Of a stretch of 41,073 nt of DNA, positions 16,464 through 23,531 are shown piece by piece. Every line of letters starts with the position of its first letter. Position 1 is the stretch's first letter. This DNA is from Bacteroidaceae bacterium (lineage in GTDB: Bacteria > Bacteroidota > Bacteroidia > Bacteroidales > Bacteroidaceae). The notes under the pieces were generated by a model. The model was not told where the DNA came from. It saw nothing but the letters and a program-made list of their open reading frames with translations, and made no database searches. Location: contig JAKSLI010000025.1 of assembly GCA_024401305.1 (NCBI GenBank), positions 1 to 41,073 of the forward strand. Direction: 5' to 3'. Made by a program: the position numbers and the translations under genes.

Positions 16464-17384
16464 TTACTTATCGTATTTTTTAATCACAGCCTTAATTTTC
16501 AGGCACATTTCATATAGCCAAGCAAAGCCTTGTTCCCAATCTTCATGCTTGTTTATATCAAAAGGTTTGCTGACGATGAAACGGGAAGCTTTCTTTGCGT
16601 CACGCCATTCAACTTTAGTGCTAAGTTCTTTCTCTATATCATCTGCATGATCTTTGAACTTCTTGAAGATTGTTTTATCGTCATTGATGTAGATTCCTGC
16701 AGTAATTCTGTTCTTCTGAGTGTTGACTGTCATGTCTATATGATAAGCAGAAGAACCGACAGCAAGATCATACCAATGTTGAGCCTGTGGAGTGCGTAGT
16801 TTGAAGGTCTTAAGAAATACTGCATTGTTGTCAGCATGATTGTTGAACTCTTGCCAGAACTCCTGTTTTAGGGATGCAGATTCTGAAAGGTTTGTGCTCT
16901 TCTTCATTGCCTTTGCCCAGTCGTTAGGGCGTTCAATGATACTGAATTTCGGAGCAGGCTCAGAATCGTTAATCTTCCAAACCTCTATTTCAATCAAAAA
17001 GAAAGCAGAATTTTCATCTGTATGCTGATTTAACCACTCTATAGCCTTCCGATGTTCATCACGTGCTTTCTTAACAATCCATATTATTACCTCAGCATCC
17101 TTTCCTGAAGCATATGTGATGATTTTGCCTAGATGGTCATGATTGGTTTCTTCTAGTTGGTTCTCGATAATTATCTTACGGCCAGTACCTTCTTCCGTGG
17201 CATAAAGATCAACGCTAAAATCACCGACATTTGATTCTTGTTCTTCAAGGACAATATCAATACCAATAGTCTCGCTTAGCAGTTCGAGATTTTCCTCTTC
17301 TGCTAGCCAAGGTGTAAAATCTTTTGCCTCATGTTTCCAAATGGAGCGAAGATCGGTTATCTTTTCAAGTATTCCAAGTTTCAT
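16464..17384 (-). CDS. DUF4268-family protein with PD-(D/E)XK-like domain
   Basis: This 306-residue protein is built like DUF4268 proteins. The N-terminal part (TPWLAEEENLELLSETIGIDI) leads into VGDFSVDLYATEEGTGRKIIIENQLEETNHDHLGKIITYA, where D...(E)NQ follows the pattern of a PD-(D/E)XK nuclease fold with Glu-x-Gln instead of Glu-x-Lys. IIWIVKKARDEHRKAIEWLNQHT and IEVWKIN complete the domain, and residues about 165-300 form the DUF4268 C-terminal part. The family is thought to be restriction- or defence-related, but its activity has not been settled. It lies in an accessory stretch, with its own -7 box upstream. Confidence 0.85.
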   Translation of the reverse strand: MKLGILEKITDLRSIWKHEAKDFTPWLAEEENLELLSETIGIDIVLEEQESNVGDFSVDLYATEEGTGRKIIIENQLEETNHDHLGKIITYASGKDAEVIIWIVKKARDEHRKAIEWLNQHTDENSAFFLIEIEVWKINDSEPAPKFSIIERPNDWAKAMKKSTNLSESASLKQEFWQEFNNHADNNAVFLKTFKLRTPQAQHWYDLAVGSSAYHIDMTVNTQKNRITAGIYINDDKTIFKKFKDHADDIEKELSTKVEWRDAKKASRFIVSKPFDINKHEDWEQGFAWLYEMCLKIKAVIKKYDK

Positions 17385-17494
17385 ATTTGTGTTAAATACA
17401 TATGAGCATTCACGATATTCAGGGGCTTTGTTAAGCTGCTTCTATATAACAAGAGTTATTTCCCGCCTTTGTTGGGGGAATTTCAAGTTGGCTG

Positions 17495-17502
17495 CAAAAG
17501 TA
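17495..17502 (-). promoter_or_regulatory. -7 box (TACTTTTG) for the DUF4268-family gene
   Basis: CAAAAGTA on the top strand reads TACTTTTG on the bottom strand, 110 bases upstream of the start at 17384. The next 130 bases upstream of it (17503-17633) hold nothing that could be identified. Confidence 0.5.
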
Positions 17503-17633
17503 CAACTTTTCTATAAACCTACCAAGAGAATGAAATGTTTTTTGGTGAAAGATGGATGAAAATACTCGTGTAACGAGCTTAAACCGTATTGAAATTCAAG
17601 CACATTTGGTGATGCTTTGCGTATTCTTATGCA

Positions 17634-17865
17634 CTGATACTATTTTGTCATTCCTGACGGTGTTTTTCATAACTATATGGGTTACGGGTAAAAAGTCAGC
17701 GGGAAACGATTAAAAACTCAGCGGGAAATGACAAAAAACTCAGCGTGTTTTTATGCAAAACTCACGGAGATTTTTCATGCTTCTCTAACAGATTAACTAT
17801 CAACCACTTACAAAAACCCACTTCAGTCCACAAAAAGGCAGGAGGATACTGATACTATTTTGTCA
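17634..17865 (+). repeat. 17-bp direct repeats flanking the left 22-bp array
   Basis: CTGATACTATTTTGTCA occurs at 17634-17650 and again at 17849-17865 in the same orientation. The 198 bases between contain the left 22-bp array. Such a pair could be a target duplication or a recombination scar; which one is not decided by the sequence. Confidence 0.75.
17690..17769 (+). repeat. 22-bp tandem array, left arm
   Basis: Four units start at 17690, 17712, 17734 and 17756. The shared core runs from AAAAACTCAGCGGGAAA in units 1-2 to AAAACTCACGG in the last. The period is 22-23 bp. The reverse-complement family recurs at 18337-18420, so the two arrays face each other around the DUF1016-like remnant. 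Confidence 0.8.
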
Positions 17866-17945
17866 GAATTCCAAGTGACTCAAGGGAATGTTTTATGGTA
17901 CAATTATTGCGTCTGAAAGAGGAAACAATATATTGTTAGGCACAT

Positions 17946-18028
17946 CGACTCCTCACGGAATCAGTCCATTGATTATAGAATTGTTTCAAAAGGATGTTAT
18001 GTTAGAACTGGAATGAAGCCACGATGCT
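17946..18028. repeat. 83-bp direct repeat, copy 1
   Basis: This segment is nearly identical to 18861-18944, with three substitutions or one-base indels seen. It includes a copy of the last codons and stop of the Sel1/beta-barrel gene (SIVASFQF on the bottom strand), detached from that gene. It therefore records a duplication about 915 bp away from the true gene end. Confidence 0.85.
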
Positions 18029-18273
18029 GTGGCTTAAATATTTCCACAACTTGTGGAACAATTTGCGATTCACCTTTTTGAACACCGACTTCAAAGGTAG
18101 GATTAAATATTTCCCAGGGGTAAATATTTAAATAGCTGGCTATAAAGCTAATAGAATCTCTTGCAATAATACAGATTTCCAGGTGTAAGGTCCTTTGCTT
18201 CATCTATTGCAATACGCAAATCTTCGTTCTGCTGTTTGATTACATATTCGCCCCAACAATCCTCAACATGCAT
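17997..18273 (-). pseudogene. Remnant of a DUF1016/YhcG-like gene (N-terminal part, frameshifted)
   Basis: From an ATG at 18273 the bottom strand reads WGEYVIKQQNEDLRIAIDE, then AKDLTPGNLYYCKRFY and a stop at 18145-18147. After a shift of frame it continues as SYLNIYPWEIFNPTFEVG...ESQIVPQVVEIFKPQHRGF, running into the first 83-bp repeat. The phrases NLYYCKRFY and IVPQVVE are typical of the N-terminal domain of YhcG/DUF1016 proteins of Bacteroidetes. The C-terminal PD-(D/E)XK nuclease domain is absent. The family assignment rests on motif memory only. The remnant lies between two inverted 22-bp arrays. Confidence 0.6.
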
Positions 18274-18336
18274 CTCGCAAGTGCGGATATGAACGGAAAA
18301 TCATTTGTTTTTTATGTGGTTTATCGTTGATTACGG

Positions 18337-18420
18337 GTAGAGTTCCGCTGGATTATGAGTCAAGTTACCGTAAGTTTTGCCTCGAATTACCGTGAGTTTT
18401 GAAATTATCTCCGTGAGATA
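18337..18420 (-). repeat. 22-bp tandem array, right (inverted) arm
   Basis: ACCGTAAGTTTTG (18367-18379), ACCGTGAGTTTTG (18389-18401) and CTCCGTGAG (about 18409-18417) repeat at 22 bp. A weaker unit, TTCCGCTGGATTATG, precedes them. Read on the bottom strand they match the AAAACTCACGG core of the left array. Confidence 0.75.
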
Positions 18421-18486
18421 ATTAATTATTCCTAAAGGAAATTAGCGGTTGGGCAATATCTAACTGAAATGAATTTCGCCAATAAT

Positions 18487-18804
18487 CTATCACCTGTCAC
18501 AATATAGGTTTAACTTCTTGAGAATAAGCAACATAACATTGTGACAGATTTCCAAAATCTGTCACAATCTATCACGACATATCACGGCTATTTAGTCAAT
18601 AAATTATACTTATAAGACTGATGTTTCTAAATGATACAGATATCTATAATAAGTATAATAAGTTAGATTTATTGATACTTTTAGAGAATGTGATAGGTTG
18701 TGATAGATCCGTGATAGATTGTGACAGGATAAGGACTGGCAAAAAAACTCTATCACCTTAAATATCAACACTTTATAACGCCATTGTGACAGGTGACAGA
18801 TTTT
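18487..18804. repeat. Composite inverted element of TATCAC/TGTCAC hexamers (10-bp period)
   Basis: The outer arms CTATCACCTGTCACAAT (18487-18503) and its near complement (18783-18799) enclose further arms. On the left TGTCAC, TATCAC and TATCAC follow with 4-base spacers (about 18560-18585). On the right GTGATA, GTGATA, GTGATA and GTGACA follow with spacers of 4-5 bases (18690-18727). A perfect palindrome with 14-bp arms around a 3-base loop sits at 18538-18568. An ACTTAT-family element is nested in the centre. No gene is seen inside. Confidence 0.85.
18596..18675. repeat. Inverted 27-nt arm element (ACTTAT family), nested empty copy
   Basis: The left arm (18596-18622) is TCAATAAAT, TAT, ACTTAT, AAG, ACTGAT. 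The right arm (18649-18675) is ATAAGT, ATA, ATAAGT, TAG, ATTTATTGA. The loop is 26 bases. It lies in the middle of the TATCAC-type element. Confidence 0.88.
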
Positions 18805-18860
18805 CCGAAAAATTCTTTTTATTCAGCCGTATTTATTGCCCCCCGAAAAAAGAAATGGAC

Positions 18861-18944
18861 CGACTCCTCACGGAATCAGCCCATTGATTATAATAATTGT
18901 TTCAAAAGGATGCTATGTTAGAACTGGAATGAAGCCACGATGCT
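18861..18944. repeat. 83-bp direct repeat, copy 2 (overlaps the 3' end of the Sel1/beta-barrel gene)
   Basis: This is the second copy of the segment at 17946-18028. It contains the genuine stop region of the gene at 18918. The two copies bound about 830 bases of repeat-rich DNA without an intact gene. Confidence 0.85.
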
Positions 18945-20390
18945 TGGCTGCTCTACAACGACTTTCTCGCCGCTGATCTTGCTGAGGTTGTTGAGACCCT
19001 TGCAGAATGTGAAGCGTACCTGAAGGCTTTCAATCTGAAGACCGCCACCGTACTCAAGCATTGTTGCGAAGCTGCTGAGATTGTTGCTGCCGTATGGACT
19101 TGAGTCGCTTACACTGCTAACTGAAGAGTCTATAGGAGCGAACTTGTCGGAAGCAATAATAGGAAGGTTGAAACCGAGACCGCCGAAAGCGTAGAGACGG
19201 AAACGCTTGCCGAGGTGTGCGCTGTATTCGAAGTGTGCAGGAACATAAAGGCTGTGCTCCTGGAAAGTGCCCTTAGCCTTCACGCCTTCGCCCTTACCGT
19301 AGTGAGTAGGGATAATGCATTCCTGTGTTGGCTCATAGAAGAATTCATAGAAGAGACCTGTGTTGAATCCCCAACCCTTGTCGAACTGTGGGTTCACGCG
19401 TACACCTGCCTGAACACCAGCCATGCCGTAAGACTTGCGCCAACCCTTATGAGTATCGGCACCGCCTGTGCGTACATAGTTCTTCTGAACATAACCGAGG
19501 CTGACACCGAGAGTGTAGCGCTGCTTTGGAGAGTTCCATGGCAACTTGATGAGTTCTTCCTCTGCGTTGTTGCCGATCATGTTGTGAGTGATGTAGAGGC
19601 GGTATGTTGGGTTGTAGCCTGTAGCGCGCTGTGAAGAAGAGTTTGTTGTTGTAGGAGCTGCGTAGTAGCCGCTTCTTGCACCGTAATCGCCGCGTGAAGA
19701 GCGTGCGTTGCTTGCCTGCTCCTCGATAGGCTTGAGCTGTTCTTCAACGAACCAGTACTCAGCGATAGGACAAGAGGCAACATCCTTGAAGTCATTGCCT
19801 GAAGGACACCAACCTACGATACCGAGGTCGTAATACTTCTTTGCCTTGACGAGATCCTTAGCCTTGAGCTTGAGGCAGAGGGCTGGCAAATACTTGAGAG
19901 CCTTGTTGTTTCCACGACCGTATGAGAGCTCGTAGTAAGAGATAGCCTTGGCAAGCTTCTCCTGATTGTCGGAAGTAAAGAGGAAGTTCTCCTCGCAAGA
20001 GTTGCGATAGAGATCGGCGAGACGGTAGTACATCTCAGCCTTGTCTGAAGCGAAGAAATCCTGAATGAAGTAGTCTGTCTGGGCTACTCCCTTCTTGTCA
20101 AGATAGAGCTGGCAGAGGTCGTCAGCAACCTCGGCAACGCCATTACCGCCCTTCTTGTAAGCTTTCTTATACCAATAAATAGCCTGTTCAGCGTCTTCAG
20201 CAGTGCCAACGCCCTTGCGATACATCATGGCAAGGTCGCACATTGCGTTGAAGTCGCCTTCCTTAGCACGTCTCTGTGCTGCAGCGAATTCAGGACTTTC
20301 CGGATTTTCCGGACTTTCTGAAACAGGAGTTGCATTCACACACACACAAATAAGTGAGAGCAACATTACATTTAACATCCTTTTGAACAT
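18918..20390 (-). CDS. Sel1-repeat protein fused to an outer-membrane beta-barrel
   Basis: The ATG at 20390 gives a signal peptide (MFKRMLNVMLLSLICVCVNA); an in-frame ATG at 20471 would bury it. Residues about 30-200 hold Sel1-like helical repeats (AKEGDFNAMCDLAMMYRKGVG, AIYWYKKAYKKGGN, AISYYELSYGRGN), normally protein-interaction modules. A Ser/Asn-rich linker follows, then about 200 residues of alternating beta strands ending in ...SIVASFQF, with the terminal Phe of outer-membrane barrels. The likely form is a periplasmic Sel1 arm attached to a small porin-like barrel. An in-frame 9-bp array (SPENPESPE) lies just after the signal peptide. The A-rich leader and a TAACTTTG box upstream support expression. 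Function is unknown. Confidence 0.82.
   Translation of the reverse strand: MFKRMLNVMLLSLICVCVNATPVSESPENPESPEFAAAQRRAKEGDFNAMCDLAMMYRKGVGTAEDAEQAIYWYKKAYKKGGNGVAEVADDLCQLYLDKKGVAQTDYFIQDFFASDKAEMYYRLADLYRNSCEENFLFTSDNQEKLAKAISYYELSYGRGNNKALKYLPALCLKLKAKDLVKAKKYYDLGIVGWCPSGNDFKDVASCPIAEYWFVEEQLKPIEEQASNARSSRGDYGARSGYYAAPTTTNSSSQRATGYNPTYRLYITHNMIGNNAEEELIKLPWNSPKQRYTLGVSLGYVQKNYVRTGGADTHKGWRKSYGMAGVQAGVRVNPQFDKGWGFNTGLFYEFFYEPTQECIIPTHYGKGEGVKAKGTFQEHSLYVPAHFEYSAHLGKRFRLYAFGGLGFNLPIIASDKFAPIDSSVSSVSDSSPYGSNNLSSFATMLEYGGGLQIESLQVRFTFCKGLNNLSKISGEKVVVEQPSIVASFQF
20290..20322 (-). repeat. 9-bp in-frame array in the Sel1/beta-barrel gene
   Basis: On the coding strand TCCGGA, TCCGGA and TCCTGA follow at 9 bp with spacers AAA and AAG. 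They encode SPENPESPE directly after the signal peptide, another case of a conserved hexamer plus three bases. Confidence 0.75.
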
Positions 20391-20517
20391 AGCTTTTTTG
20401 TTTTTGATAGTTTTTTTGATAGTTTTTTTGTCGGTCTCAATTCTTTCTTTTTTCAAAGGATTTTCACACATCCTTTTTGATAGTTTGATAGCAGTGCATT
20501 TCGATTGTTTTGCGATA

Positions 20518-20525
20518 CAAAGTTA
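20518..20525 (-). promoter_or_regulatory. -7 box (TAACTTTG) for the Sel1/beta-barrel gene
   Basis: The box lies 127 bases upstream of the ATG at 20390. The leader between them is rich in A on the transcribed strand and contains repeated CTATCAAAAA segments. Confidence 0.65.
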
Positions 20526-20657
20526 TGAAAAGTCTTCTTTCCGCAGAAATTTTTTTACGAAAAATATGCAAAAATGTTCAATTTTTCTGTTCTTTTGACC
20601 CGTTTTTGCCGAAATAATTCATGTGAAGTTGCATAACATTGTGTACAGCGCACAAAT

Positions 20658-20774
20658 TGTGCAAAAACAACAAAATTACACACAAGGAATTGTGTACGCA
20701 AACAACAAAAGTCCTCAAAAATAATGTGTTCGCAAACAATTACTAGCATACAAAGCACTGTGCACGCAAACAAT
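20658..20774 (+). repeat. Four tandem copies of a TGTG..CGCAAACAA motif at 33-34 bp period
   Basis: TGTGTACGCAAACAA (20691), TGTGTTCGCAAACAAT (20725) and TGTGCACGCAAACAAT (20759) are exactly 34 bp apart. A weaker copy, TGTGCAAAAACAA, starts at 20658. They lie between the divergent Sel1/beta-barrel and flippase genes. The rest of the 589-base gap holds the promoter of the former and an ACTTAT-family element. Confidence 0.8.
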
Positions 20775-20835
20775 TATTACCGCCTGAAACACAGTTTTCC
20801 GATTACTCTTTGAATACTTTTGAGAAGAAAAACTA

Positions 20836-20906
20836 TCAATAAATCGGACTTATTATACTTATTCTTCCTGGAGGGTTGCATAAGTCTTATAAGTATAATT
20901 TATTGA
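20836..20906. repeat. Inverted 27-nt arm element (ACTTAT family), empty copy
   Basis: The left arm (20836-20862) is TCAATAAAT, CGG, ACTTAT, TAT, ACTTAT. The right arm (20880-20906) is ATAAGT, CTT, ATAAGT, ATA, ATTTATTGA. The loop is 17 bases. It lies 73 bases upstream of the flippase start. Confidence 0.9.
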
Positions 20907-20979
20907 CAAAGAAGAGCAAATCGATTTATTTATCATGCTCACACAATTTATTTGTTTTTTTTGAGTTATTTATATATAA

Positions 20980-22317
20980 GTGCCAGCTAGATACAAGAAC
21001 ATATTGAAATACGTTGGGCTCTTCGGCGGATTGCAGGGCTTGAACATACTCATGGGATTGGTGCGCAGCAAGATTACGGCTGTGCTTATCGGTCCGATGG
21101 GTGTGGGATTCTCGTCACTGATGAACACGGTGGTGGGTTTCCTGAGCAATATGACGAACTTCGGCATCAGCTTCTCTGCCGTGAAAGGCATCTCGGAATA
21201 CGGCGAGAACGACAAGGAAGGAAGAGATCGCGCCATTGCCGTGGTCAGAACATGGTCGCTCATTGCCGCTGCCTTGGGTTTCTGCGTGACCATCATTGGC
21301 GCTCCGCTCATCAACCAGTTCACATTCTCGTGGGGAAATCATACGCTCCATTACCTGATGCTTGCTCCCGTCGTTGCACTGGCAGCCCTTACCGGCGGTG
21401 AAACGGCAATCCTGAAAGGCACGAGACGAATGAGAAGCCTGGCACTCGTACAGTTCTTCATCGTACTGCTCTCCATAATAATAACCATTCCGATATACTA
21501 CTATTGGGGCGTTCGAGGCATAGTACCGGTACTGAACATCTGCGCAATGGCAGCCTTCCTCGTCACGATACATTACTCCTTCCGCTATTATCCTTTCCGT
21601 CTGAAGGGCATCCGCAATTATGTGAAAGAGGGCGTGCCGATGGTAAGACTCGGACTTGCCTTCATCGTAGCTGGCGTTGTAGGCAGCGGTGTGGAGGTTT
21701 ACATCCGCGTTTTCCTGAACATGCTGGGCGACCTCGACACGGTGGGCTTGTATTACGCTGCCTTCACCATGGCAATAACCTACCCTAGCACATTGCTGAA
21801 CTCTTTGGAGAACGACTATTTCTCACGCCTTTCTGCCGTTTGCAACCAGAAAGACGAGATGCGAAACACGGTGAATGCGCAGATAGAAGTGCTACTGATG
21901 GTGATGGTTCCGGTCATCGCCGTGATGCTCATAGCCCTGCCTATCTTCGTTCCGCTGCTGTTCTCGTCAAAGTTCAATGGTGCCATACCGATGGCTCAGA
22001 TCACGCTGCTAGCCATGTTCATCCGCACCGTGATACTTCCAGCCGAATACATCATACTGGCAAAGGGCAAGGCTAAGATGTATTGCTGCACCGAAGCCCT
22101 CTGGGGAGTGCTTACGATAGCATTCCTGACCATCGGCTACAGCTACAACGGATTGCTCGGAATGGGTTTCGGATGGGTTGCAGAATACGTAGCGGAGCTG
22201 GTCATCGTGTTCGGCTATTTCTATTACAAATGGGATTATCTCCCATCGAAAAAGGCTGTTGCTTTCTTCATATCGGGAGCCGTCCTGCTCACAGGCATCT
22301 ATCTTTTGTGTGCATAA
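20980..22317 (+). CDS. Polysaccharide (Wzx/MATE-type) flippase
   Basis: This 445-residue integral membrane protein has about twelve hydrophobic segments spread over its length. The opening ILKYVGLFGGLQGLNILMGLVRSKITAVLIGPMGVGFSSLMNTV is typical of oligosaccharide flippases, which move undecaprenyl-linked sugar units across the inner membrane. The start is GTG at 20980; no ATG fits the N terminus better. It is separated from the rfb/manA genes by about 7 kb, so an assembly partner is not next to it. No clear promoter was seen; an ACTTAT-type repeat lies just upstream. Confidence 0.85.
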   Translation: MPARYKNILKYVGLFGGLQGLNILMGLVRSKITAVLIGPMGVGFSSLMNTVVGFLSNMTNFGISFSAVKGISEYGENDKEGRDRAIAVVRTWSLIAAALGFCVTIIGAPLINQFTFSWGNHTLHYLMLAPVVALAALTGGETAILKGTRRMRSLALVQFFIVLLSIIITIPIYYYWGVRGIVPVLNICAMAAFLVTIHYSFRYYPFRLKGIRNYVKEGVPMVRLGLAFIVAGVVGSGVEVYIRVFLNMLGDLDTVGLYYAAFTMAITYPSTLLNSLENDYFSRLSAVCNQKDEMRNTVNAQIEVLLMVMVPVIAVMLIALPIFVPLLFSSKFNGAIPMAQITLLAMFIRTVILPAEYIILAKGKAKMYCCTEALWGVLTIAFLTIGYSYNGLLGMGFGWVAEYVAELVIVFGYFYYKWDYLPSKKAVAFFISGAVLLTGIYLLCA

Positions 22318-22329
22318 AAGCAGAAAAAC

Positions 22330-22366
22330 AAAAACCGCGGTCGATTCACATCGGCCACGGCTTTCA
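22330..22366 (-). terminator. Rho-independent terminator of the riboswitch transcript
   Basis: On the bottom strand CCGTGGCCGAT pairs with ATCGACCGCGG around GTGA, with one mismatch and one wobble, and is followed by TTTTTG. It could also stop the convergent flippase transcript, though the top strand lacks a T run. Confidence 0.8.
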
Positions 22367-22582
22367 TGTTACAAATACAAACTTTTTACGATGCATTGAA
22401 ACTATTTAACAACAACTTTTTCATCCACAATGCTTCGATGTCATGGACGAGAGTTGATGATGATGTTCAATTACCAATGCAACCGATACGGACATAGCAA
22501 CATCGCTATGCGTTCAGCAGCATTCTGGGAGGGAAGAATGTAAGAGAGAGTCATCAGCCTGGTCCTCGAAGCGGATTTATAT

Positions 22583-22749
22583 GTCAGACAAAGGCAGGTC
22601 TCCTGACTTCCCAATCTCGGTCCTTCTCACCTTCTGGATGGCAATGGATTGCTCCGAGATACAAAACTTGGGTTACAGTAGCGGGCCTGTTCAGGACTTA
22701 CACCTGATTCCCTTTTAATCGGCATTCCTGCCGAACCACTTGTCTGTTT
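22583..22749 (-). promoter_or_regulatory. Cobalamin riboswitch
   Basis: The bottom strand carries the conserved cobalamin core: AAAGGGAATCAGGTGTAAG, CCCGCTACTGTAACC, GGGAAGTCAGG and the B12 box AGTCAGGAGACCTGCC. CAGACAAG near 22749 pairs with CTTTGTCTG near 22584 to close the P1 stem. Riboswitches of this class bind adenosyl- or methyl-cobalamin and usually switch off B12 transport genes (btuB) in Bacteroidetes. Here the next gene on this strand is missing; the flippase downstream runs the opposite way. Confidence 0.93.
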
Positions 22750-22799
22750 GAATAGAACAAGACGAAAACAATCCTGTTTCCTGCTTGTTTATTCGGGTG

Positions 22800-22829
22800 C
22801 AAAATTAAGTAAAAAAAACGAAACGCAAA
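22800..22829 (-). promoter_or_regulatory. Promoter of the cobalamin riboswitch transcript
   Basis: TAATTTTG (22807-22800 on the bottom strand) has TTTG (22829-22826) 18 bases upstream. The -33 box lies just past the stop of the HD-domain gene, so the promoter is fitted into a 30-base gap. Confidence 0.8.
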
Positions 22830-22832
22830 AGA

Positions 22833-23477
22833 TTATTGCGAAATTTCGCTGAAAATTCTTTCAAATTCCTTCTTCAGTTGCACTTTATCCAGCAATATGT
22901 TACGCAATTGGGTAAGGCGCTTCTCGTTTTCAGAGCCTGGAATCCACAGCTTTATGTAGCCGCTCTGCGCATATTTGTTGGATAGGTGCTCCATGAAACG
23001 CTGGTACTGCGCTTCCTTGTCGAGTTCCGGGTAATTGTCCAAACCGTACTGGATTGTTCGGCGCATCACGGTTTCTGGCGCCAGCTCACGGTCGGCCTCA
23101 GCCACAATCTTTCCGTACATGCTTCGCGGAGCCTTAGCTGCCGAGGCGCGATGGTCTTCCACAGCCTCCTTCATGATCTTTATCTGCGCAGGGGTAAACC
23201 ATTTGCTCAAGCGCTTGTCGGCGAGCAGGATCTTGCCAGAAGTGATGTGATGGATGGCGCGAGGACCTTCCATGCCAAGGTCATGATAGGCTGCTATGGT
23301 ATAGCACATATCCAAGTCAGCACCAAGTCGTTTGGCAAGTGCCAGCGACTCCTTGATGACATTATGGACATGCTCCGTGCGATGGGCAGCATCAAACGCC
23401 TGATAGCGTGGAAGAATCTGACCTTCAATGAAAGTCATGAGGTCGAGATTGACGGGGAAACTGAAGGTGCTATTCAT
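22833..23477 (-). CDS. HD-domain phosphohydrolase
   Basis: This 214-residue soluble protein has the metal-binding pattern of HD hydrolases: AHRTEHVHNV (first His), YHDLGM (His-Asp pair), VEDHRAS and EADREL (last Asp). Such enzymes cleave phosphate from nucleotides or cyclic dinucleotides; the substrate here cannot be read from the sequence. It follows the YggS-family gene on the same strand with a 54-base gap and may share its transcript. Confidence 0.85.
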   Translation of the reverse strand: MNSTFSFPVNLDLMTFIEGQILPRYQAFDAAHRTEHVHNVIKESLALAKRLGADLDMCYTIAAYHDLGMEGPRAIHHITSGKILLADKRLSKWFTPAQIKIMKEAVEDHRASAAKAPRSMYGKIVAEADRELAPETVMRRTIQYGLDNYPELDKEAQYQRFMEHLSNKYAQSGYIKLWIPGSENEKRLTQLRNILLDKVQLKKEFERIFSEISQ

Positions 23478-23531
23478 TTTGAGGTTGAGGGCAATATTTA
23501 TTTTCGAAGACTCGATTTCCGATTAACCGTT

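Larger units (their letters stand above)
22330..22793 (-). ncRNA. Putative short riboswitch transcript without a clear gene
   Basis: A complete promoter, the cobalamin aptamer, about 220 bases of further sequence and a strong terminator follow each other on the bottom strand. This predicts a transcript of about 465 nt. The tail has only very short open frames: MKKLLLNSFNAS at 22386-22424, and a 27-codon frame starting near 22545. CATAGC/GCTATG and TTGA/TCAA pairs suggest structure. It may be a B12-responsive small RNA or the relic of a lost btuB-type gene; the sequence does not decide. Confidence 0.55.

Noticed and set aside
17690-17769. CRISPR-like array
   Set aside because: Units of 22 bp follow each other directly with no unique spacers, the units drift in sequence, and no cas gene is in the window.
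20658-20774. Short CRISPR array with 34-bp period
   Set aside because: The conserved part is only about 15 bases, there are four copies, the intervals are A/T-rich and similar, and no cas genes are present.
22386-22424. Small gene MKKLLLNSFNAS controlled by the riboswitch
   Set aside because: Twelve codons with no support beyond a signal-peptide-like start; kept only as a possible relic in the ncRNA entry.
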